NCBI GenBank assembly: GCA_946811185.2 | Contig: OX328104.1 | Coordinates: 52,312,505-52,376,504, forward strand | DNA from: Hippopus hippopus | Taxonomy: Eukaryota; Mollusca; Bivalvia; Cardiida; Cardiidae | Reading direction: 5' to 3' | DNA length: 64,000 bases | In this document: one piece after another, positions 23,501 through 33,700 of the stretch | How the letters are laid out: every line of letters starts with the position of its first letter | Numbering within the stretch: position 1 is the stretch's first letter | Position numbers and translations under genes: made by a program | The notes under the pieces: model-generated | What the model was told of the DNA's origin: nothing | The model's database searches: none | What the model saw: the letters and a program-made list of their open reading frames with translations, nothing else

Positions 23501-26500
23501 TGTACTCTGATCTTGGATCTGCACTATCCGATAAGGAGATACTTTTCCCTTGAAGAAACTTTGAAATTGCAGTATTTGAGACTTTTATTATTGACTGGAA
23601 AGTTTCATTTGACCAAAGAGCAGGTTAAGGGTTAAGTGTCAAATTAATCATCAATAAGTATTTACCTTACTGCAAAAAAAAGGTGAAAATAGAAAAATAA
23701 GTGGTACATAACCTGGTGGTCAAAGGGAAAATATGTAATGTCCACTTTGCACGAGCTCTGTAATCGTACAGGTGGTGACCAGAAAATAGTTCCATCATAA
23801 TGTACCATTGCGTTGATCGGCATAAACCCAGCTGTATAATCATCCGCACTGGAATTAAAATGATATCCTAGCAATTTAACAGTGCAAAATGAGTACCTGC
23901 AATCCCTTTAAATGTCTTCTATTAACAAATGTTAGACTATGAAGTAGATTGAGCTAATAATATGGATCTTTATGTTATCTTTATAGATAAATCTAGATAT
24001 ATTACAGAAAAGTGACTTGATGCCCTCGAAGGGCTATTTGTCCCTTTTTACTTAACTCTTTACCAAACGACAAAATGTTAGACTTGTCCAAATTTGAGGC
24101 ATTTGCAGGCGACGAAGAAAATGTTTCTTGAATTATGAAAATCATCTGGGTTAGAGCAGAAAACTGGTTACCAGCATTTTCATCTTTTCCCACAATGTTT
24201 TCAAAAGGCTTTTTTCCCCCAGGGTGGTTAAAAGTGGGGATTGTGTGGTAAGGGGTTAAATCAAAGGCCTTTATGCGTTGAAAAAAAAAGTTATTGACTC
24301 TCAGCGCACTGGTGAAAACTATTTCCTCATGCAAACGATGAATATATACTCTTACATCACAGAATAAACAGCCTGATCTAGGAGCTATAATGTTCGATAC
24401 TTGCTCAGCTATTCCGAAAAACATGACCATAACGGATTATTTTGCACAAACTTAATCCCTTTAACACACAAACCCTTGTTAACAACTGCAGTGAAGATGT
24501 ATTTTTTTAAAACATTGTAAGCAAAGAAGAAAGTTCTTTCCAAACATACTTTTTACCGTATATGAAAATATCCTATTATTTAGCCCACGTTTTGTATATT
24601 GTCTGCAAATGCGTTCGACCTATGGACGAGTTCAAATCGTCTGCAAAAGCTCTAGACTTATGGACGACCCCAAGTTTTTTTGTCCGGCAAAGAGTTAAAA
24701 ATGTGCCTATCATTTATTCAGCATTTTTAAGGATTAATCGATAACATTTTAGCATCCTTCTAACGTTTTGGTCGACTGCCATAAATTCTCTTTGTATTCA
24801 AGTCGGCTTTTGTAATCGGCCTCCCCCATCATATTCAAAACGCGCCAAGATCTTTCATAAAAAAATCGTGGGTCGATATATGAAAAATTGGATATCGGTC
24901 CAGTTGATGAATATTTCTTCTGTAGTTTGGTCGCACTTTAGCTCGTTACAGTGGTACAAAGTTTATCATATTTAGTCGGTACAAAAATCTGACTTTTTTG
25001 TAGTTTGAAAGCAACTTCGGTCAGAATACCCTGAAAATATGAAACTAAATAGATCAAAGATCAGACTACTTTCCGTGCAGTCTGATCTTGACCCAAACGG
25101 TCCACTGAGCACTTTAGGGCGTGCTCATCATCGCAACTGGTTGCTTCCTACTCACGACCTTATTAGCTCGCCTCTTTTCGAAGAAAAAGTCGAGGTATTG
25201 TTATAGCCCTGGCGTCGTGTGCATCGTCTGCGTCTTGCAAAAACTTCGACATTTTCAAAGACCTTGACATTGTATAGCAGCTCTGTCATCACTGAAATGA
25301 TTGATTTCAAACCTGGACAAGTTGTTAACTATAGCAACAGAGGACCTCATACAACAGGGACAGGTAACCATCAAAATATTTTTGACAAAGTTATGCCCCT
25401 TTTTCGACTCAGAATTTTCACGAGTGTGAAAATATTACCGATGATGTTCACTCGATGAAATAAATTTCGATCTGTCACCGAAAAAAAAAAAAGCAAATAT
25501 TCTATCTATTTCATGCTTTTAACCCTTTTTTGGGGGGCAACTTACATCAAAATCCAGTACGGTTCTTTTCGGTTATTCCTCGTGGCGTACCCCCTTCGCA
25601 TAGCAACGCATTACAATATTACGTCAAGCGCGAGAAATGTAGGGTAAATTACGTCATATTTCCATCTGGTTGAGAGGCACGCGCATTTTACCAAGGTAAC
25701 TAGTGCGCGGAAACAACTGTTTCCGCCTTCAATTGACGAGTTAGAGTATAAAATCGGTATTTTTCACTGGTCGTAACCATGAAATATCGAAAAATATTTC
25801 ACCGTTATTTCTCGATAACCTGTCGGAAAGCATGGAATATGTAGATCTATTTTGCTTGAAAAAACGCTCATATTTTTCACGATGAGCAAAAATTAGACGT
25901 GAAAAGAAGAGTTAAAATAAAGAGCATAAAAGAAATAGGATAATTGTTTTTTTTCGGTGTATGATCGAAATTTCTTTCATCGAGTGAAAAGCAAAGGCCA
26001 TATTTTCACTTATGGGTTTGTAACTCGTGATAATATAGCCTTTGCTTTTCATTCGATGAAAGAAAATGTCGGTCATACTCCGAAAAAGACAATTATCCTC
26101 TTTGTCTTTTACCATTATGCTCTTAAGCGCCACTCAAAGCGGGTTTTTTTTTTTTCTTTTATTTGGACAGCGTTGATCCAAGATCAGACTGCACAATCTG
26201 AATTTGGACCTGCACTGTCCAATTCGGTGCCATTTGTCCGACGGAAAAATTTTGAAACCGCAATACTTTGGGGTTTATTTTGGGCTTGGAATTTTTTTAT
26301 TTTTTTTATTCATGTAGTAGTTTAACGGTTTCAGAAAGGTTCCAAGTGATGTAAACCTTGTGAATAAAACGTATGCATGCACATCTGTGGCTGTTTATTT
26401 TACAATTTTATAAACAAACCGTGCACATATGTCGCTGAAATGCAGATCTCTATTTGCAAAATGTTAAAAAAACTCTCGAGTATGACAGTATAAGGACAAG

Positions 26501-27756
26501 ACACTGCAGAATCACGACTTACAAAACCTTAGTCGACTACTCTACAAACTGACCTATAGAGTCAATGATATGCTGATGTGCTAAACATGCATTTATCCTT
26601 TGTTTTACGCAATAACGGCTATACCGTCACTGACACAATATGAATTTTTTCAATAAAAATACGTAAAAAACCGCGGCAGTTTCTCTTATATTTTATATAC
26701 GTTTCTATCTAAGCTTTTATAAAGTAAAAAATATCTGTGTACTCGTATGAGAATTAGCAGTCTCCATTAGGATTTTCTAAAATCTTGCGAAATGAAGTCT
26801 GGTTTAATATCCATTTAAGACCAAAATCCTTCTGAGTTTCAGTTGATTGTTTTGTCAGCCGTCGAAAGTCCGTATTCACTAACAATTCTTAAGAAAATTC
26901 TCAGTCTTATTATCAAGAATTTTCTAACTTTGAAAGTAACACAACTTCTGATTGGCTAAACCAAATGGTTTAGCCATTCAGAAGTTGTGTTACTTTCTTA
27001 ATCGAGTATCAGAAAAGAATGTTCTTGAGAGTGGTTGGTGTATACGGACCCGGGTGTATATATTTAGACCTAGAAGAGCCAACCAGAAAAGACAGAAGAA
27101 TACAGTGCAAAGCTCTCCTCACAAACTGGCTGCTTTCCAACAAGAATAAAGTAGTATTTTGCGGTAAGAGAAACTGAAACCATGCGTCAATCATGTTTAT
27201 CAATCCATGGAAAACTTTCTGACCGTGCCGTAATTCGAACTTTCGACTCACAAATCTGAAAGAATATCTTATGAAGTACCGGCATAGCAGATCATGTAGT
27301 TAAATGTCAGTCATTGCGGTCATTTTATGGATAAGTACAAATCTAAAATGTGATACGCCAGGAGAAATTATTTTTTACATGGTTGTGACATTTTTCTCCG
27401 GACTTTAACGTCCCTTGGGAAGTCTAGGAAATTTTATACAATGAGTTATATAGTCCCCTGTTGAAGTTGTTATACATCATTTAGCCTGAGTATAAATGAC
27501 TCTGAGATAGAAGGTTTTTGAAAACATTAGTAGCCGTTATTTTCTCCTTTTCACACAATGTTGTCTACTCTATCTTATAGTGTGAGCCACATTTAATGTC
27601 TTCATCGATGATGATGATGATTTTTTTTTTTTCCAATTGCTCTTTAAAATTTTACTACAGTTATATTTAGTTGATGAGGATGACGACGGATGATAATGAT
27701 TTCATATACGGTAAACAAACGATTTTGATTTACGAATTTGTTACTGTTGTTGTTGT

Positions 27757-27787
<31 letters not shown>

Positions 27788-30700
27788 AGTCTCAAAATAC
27801 GATGGTGATTCTATGTTACACGACTCTTGCATGTTTGTATTTATTTTATTTTTTTTATTTTTTTGTTAATCCTTATATGTATTATGGGCCGGTGGCCTTT
27901 ATTTACAATAAAAGATTTGATTTGATTTGATCGGCAAATGCTTTCAACTTGGACAAGTCTGAAATTTTAATCAACTGGTTAATGGTAAACTCGTCGATTG
28001 ATGGAACGAATCTGCAGGAAAACGGCTTTGAACATGTCCTTGTAGAATAGGGTTGATCATTATACTGTAATACAGATATGTACATTTATACATCTGAAAA
28101 TATATTGGCATCAAGTTAGTCGCAGTAAAGAATAGTGATGCATTATACCTAAGAAGTCACCACATGGTTTTGGGTCCATATCAAAAATCCATTTTGTCTA
28201 ACAACTGACTATCTCAGATCAGTGTGTGCGGACTGCGCATGCTATCTGGGTCGATACTTTTTTGTAGGTGCATTAAGTCCCTTTTTCGCAAAGCATGATT
28301 CAAACATTTATTAGACCTACGTGTATAAGTTCATCCAGACGATCCTCCGACCGGAACGACCGGTAAGTCGCAAATAAAAGCAAATAACAGAAACTAGAGA
28401 GATATGGCGAAGGTGCAAGTTTGGGGCACCTAAAGCTGACAAACAGACATTTCGAAATGAGTTGCCTCAGTCTCAGCCGGTATACCAACACAAACACTCC
28501 AACGCATCTCATTTGCACTTATGATGTGAGACAATGAGAGACATTCCTTTAATTGAATTTATCCCTGGCCAGATAAAGACTAAAGGTAGCCAAATAACAC
28601 GTTGGTCCTTTTACATGTACACGTATTCCTTTGTTTTTATCCTTGTTTCCTTTAGGGATATAGCGATAAATATCATTTGATTCATGATTACATGCAAGGT
28701 CCCCATCCAATCTTTAAGCAATTTCTGTTCTCAATCATCACAGATATGTGTATATATCGATTTGTAAAACAATCTAACCAGATTTAGTTGAGATAATCTC
28801 TCATAATATAATTGTGTAGTGTAAAAAAATTCAAGGATAAAAACCAAGTAAATCCCTTATAAGGACCAATGTGATACTGGAAAGGAATCAAAGGAAATGG
28901 CTGAAGAATGGCCCCCCATTATGCTTTCCATAACAGTTATTTTTTGCCAGTTTTACCACAACTGCGATATTTTACGTCGCTGCAGTTGACATCTTTCAGA
29001 AATATCTAGGGGAAAAAATGAGCAAGTGCATGGCCTTCGAACAGTGGCTGCTTCAAACACACAGTTCAAGAAACCAACTTGCCCAGATACAATGACTGCC
29101 TAACAAGACCACTGAAGAGACGGAGGCATTCGACATTTCAATGGCAATGCTGCAATTGTCAGCTCCGACATACATTCTAATTCACTCTTTACCGGCCAAA
29201 CTACTGTTTGTCCCTTTTACTAGTTTGTAGGTCGAGCACTAGCCTTCACAAGTTTGACTTATCCCTCTACGAAACAATCCAGTATTTTAAGGAACCTGAG
29301 GAAAATATCTTTGAAAACATTTTGGCTAAAGGAGAAAATGCCGGAAACCAGCATTTTCTCCTTTTCACACGCTGTTTTCCATTCTTATCTTAAAGACAAA
29401 TTCCATTACATGTATTCGGGTCTTCCTTGACTTATGTTCGCAACACTGCTTTTAAATTTGGTCGAGAGCGTAAAACAATCGGTCTTACTTGTTATATAAA
29501 ACTATATCCGGTAACCATAGATATTTGGCGGGAATCCTCAACATTTCTAGATTGTTATAGTCGTCTTTGTTCCAGCCTATGCGTTCATCTTTCCAGGCCT
29601 GTGAACACACAACATAAAGCTTACAAGTGTTAAATATAGGATCTGGCATAAGTTTGTATTTGAAGTAAAATTTTATTAAACGAGTCCATGGAAATGTTAT
29701 TAAGCGGGCCTTTGGCGAGCTAAAAAACATTTTTTCTTGGCGAGTTTTATAAAAATTTATCTCAGACGCCAACGAATGTCAGATTCTTTTTATCACATAG
29801 CGATATTTCACAAATTATAGACCAGAAGATGCAAAACCATCCATAGATGTACCCGCGGTAATATCCATAAAATCCCATTCACTTAGATGAAATACGTACA
29901 AAATGACGTCGCACAATCGTGGTATCAAACGTGTATTAGATAAGGAAATTCGTGAGGGATATATTAAATCTACACTGAAAAATAGGTAGTTTAAGAAATA
30001 ATCTTCTCTCTATCGTTGTTTATCGTTCAATAAACCACAGTTGTGAGTTATGAGGCACAATAAATAATCCACGAGGGCGATAGCCCGAGTGGTTTATTTA
30101 TTTCGCATCATAACTCACAACGTGGTTTATTGAACGATAAACCACGATAGAAAGAAGATTATTTCGATTCTAACATGACCAAGTCTTAACCAACCGAAAA
30201 CAAGTTCATACATAGAGTAAAAATGCGGATGCAGATTATATTCCATTGAATAACTTACTTACTTTATACAGAATGACATCACTCTATATAGAATGACGTC
30301 ACTCTACATAGAATAACGTAGATTTTACCACGCTTTAGTTGCACTGTGTTTATAGAGCCGAATTCACGTGTCATGTTAGAATATTTGATAAATAATGATT
30401 CTTGACAGTCAAACCCTTATCAAACAACCCTGACTTTTGACGACCCTGGAAACAAAGCCTTTTGAAAACATTATCTCCTTTTCCCACAATGTTTTCTTTC
30501 CTATCACAGACAAATCTGACCATTTGAGCAATCTGTAATTTGTCGTCCGAAAATACTTTTAATTTGGACCAGTCTAAAATTTTGTCATTTGGTAAAGAGT
30601 TAATTGAATATTAAAGATACATCTATAATCGTTAGCTGCCAGTTTTAACCTATTTAAATTTTATGTTATAAGACTATAATCATTCTTGTATCTGCATGCC

Positions 30701-33700
30701 AAACGTTGTCCCTGACTTTTGCAACCTAGCCTAGATTACGACCAATAGAAAATGCATTTCATTTTCTGGAGACCATGAAAGAAATAACAGTCGTCGTTTA
30801 CGGTTTAAATCGAAGATTTCCGATATATGTCTGTAAAACCCTTGGGTAATCGAATGATAATTATGTATTCTGTCACCTTCGCCTTGTGTGTAATGGGATA
30901 AACAAAGAAAATGGACACTAAAAAGCGTTGAAGAACTAAACTGTATGCAATTTACAGCATATTCGAGTCTATATGGAATCCACCGATATATTTCCGTGAC
31001 GCCCTGCCATTCTTTACAGCTTTAACCTTTAACCAGTTTTCCAATCAACAAGATTCGACTCCTTGGACAAATCTTTTTAATCGCTTACACCATAGATACT
31101 GGTAACTTATCTATTTTTATACAACTGACTAAATTCTATACCATCTTATTGTCTATAAAATATTATGGCTCTAAGGTTGTAAGGCTGTATCTTTAAGAAT
31201 AGTGAAGGCTGAGTGTAGAATAGTGAAGGCTGAAGGCAAGTTTGCAATCGTCACCTCCATTTGACCCAACGTGCAGTCTGATCTTGGATCTACACTGTCC
31301 GATAAGATGATGTTATTTCCCAAAATATAACTTTGAAAGAAATATTTGGGTTTTTACTATCGAACTGAAAATTTCATTTCAGTTATTTAGCAGGATAAGG
31401 GTTAAGTATGATCGGGACATTTTGCAAAACACTTGATTAAACAACCAACTGCCAGAATATGCATTTACATGTTACTGCGCTGGTTCGAATCTCTAGCCCG
31501 GCCAGTCTCTGTCCGAGGATTGATGATAGTCACTGCGGCAGAATTGATTCCTCTTTTACCGCTGATCATTGTTTCAACGATTGTTTTATGGGAAAGCAGC
31601 CAGTGACTTAGGAAGAATATTGTGAGAAGTACTGGTAACAGAAACATGAGGAAAACATGGATAGGTGCACTAACCGCCGCGATATAACTGAAATGAAGTT
31701 GAAAACGGCGTTTAATACCATACATTCAATCCATCACTCAAGCACTTAGTTGGATTTTAAAAGTCTTTTTGATTCTTTTAGCACTCTGAATTAAGTCTGA
31801 ATGCAGTATTCCATAACTTACCATTTCCAACCAGGCATTAGTGATAAGAACTTGATTTTTCTCCACCTGAAAAAAAAAACATGTACAGTAAAGTATATGA
31901 CATGCTTCACAAAAAAATGCCAAAGAATTAGTACTGAATTTTTGTCTTCTGTCTGTTAATGATATTATTACCTCCTTTCTTCTCTACACACGTTACCTCA
32001 TAACCTGTTGACAAGACCTTAGACTTTATCCAAATTCAAAGAACTTGAAGACGAGAAAATACTGTAATCAAATTTGGCTTAAATAATTGGATCTGCCTTT
32101 AAATGGGTAAAAAGCATTGTTGGAAAAGGAGAAAATGCTAGTTACCAGCATTTTTTCCCTTATCCTACAATGTTTTTAAATGCGTTTTTTTCCAGGTCTT
32201 TAAAATAGCGGCTTGTTTGGTAAAGTGTTAATGGTTCTGTTTTGTTTGCTTTATATGCCTGTTCGCCCACATAAATACCTAAGTATAGCTACATGTACAT
32301 CTCAGTGGTACTTGTTGCGATGTATCTGTCACAAATTGCAGTAATTTGAAGCAAAAAATTAGACATGCTTAACCTTTTAAGGGGGCATAAAATGAGATTT
32401 CGTTTACTCAGTTTTAACTCAGAATATCTGACAAATATAAAAGGGATTCCCAATTTTCATCTGCGTGCAAAGTATGCCTTAGAATTACAAGAAAAATAAA
32501 ACATAGGAAGAATGTACATGTAGAATACACCGTATTATACTGTAAAATTTCCATTTCCGTTACTTACGGTATAGCTGTTATTGCATTACAAATATAAATA
32601 CATGTTTTGCAGGGTAAAATAACGGATGGTTCATTGCTGGCTCACTAGGGTCGTCGATCATTGTTAAGAAGGACGTGGGTTAGAGTCCCACCCGATATTT
32701 GTTGTTGTTACTTTCAGCGTCTTTTTTCCAGCACATTTTTTGACCAGGGCGAAACAGTCACACCTTAGTACTTTTTTGCATACAAAATATTAGCTTTCTT
32801 TTCCTCCCCCTCCCTCTTTTCCCTTCCCCCCCCCCCAAAAAAAAGAGGGTGTCAGAATCTGGTTTAATGCCCCTTTCATTACCAGACGACAGATTTTTAA
32901 ACTAGTCCAGAATGAAAGTACTTGCAGAAGACAAATAAAGTGTGGCCCAATTGATGCATTTTTTTTTCCAACGATATTTTGAAAAGCCTTTTTGAGGGGT
33001 CGTTAGAACTGTGGATAGTTGGTTAGAAGTTTAATGGCACTTTTTGTATCCCGTACGAGGGCTGAGCAAAACGTTCGTGGAATTTCTTCATAACTTTTTT
33101 TATTTGATGTCCAATTGTTTTCAGATTTTCACTTGTGAAATCATGGTTTTATATCAATTCCCAAGTAAAAAATCATCTGTCTTATTTTACTTTAGATATA
33201 TTTATTTTCACCGTAAAGAGCGCAAGGTCTACTACCCCGGAGCACACCGTAAAATAAATAATTGTTGCATGCTTTTAAAAACGACCATATTTCAAAATCG
33301 TCTGATTCAAATCTCCTGAAATTAGGTCAATATAGTGGATGGCGCCATTTGACGTTCTGTGCGAAATTTCTGACCTCCTTTATGAAAACACCGTTAGGTA
33401 CGATAGTTTTTGTGAGACCTATCGAAGGAAAAACAATACCAAAAAAAGATGGTTCCGAAAGTGACGGAACTCGCGCAGTGATAAAATTCTATGTAAACTT
33501 AGGGCATAGTCCGTCTAAAAGGTTTCATTTATAAAAAAAGCTGGGTTAAAGCTACCATTGAAAAAGTCTGCAGTGTTCAAGTGACATGCGCGGTTTAAAA
33601 AAGGATGGAAGAATATTGAAGATGAACCAAGGAGTGGACGTGCGAAGATAATTAGTAACGCCAAAGTTAAATGACGTTTACGTCACGGCTTATTCCGGGT

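Noticed and set aside
24002..24430. 142-residue minus-strand frame in intron 3
   Set aside because: About half is PalC sequence; no receptor or other domain, and it does not fit the splice phases.
31465..31725. Membrane-like 86-residue minus-strand frame
   Set aside because: Same frame text comes from a dispersed repeat also found at 8215-8400; hydrophobicity is a by-product.
33044..33319. 91-residue plus-strand frame
   Set aside because: Lies across the mariner inverted end and non-coding interior; it does not match transposase sequence.
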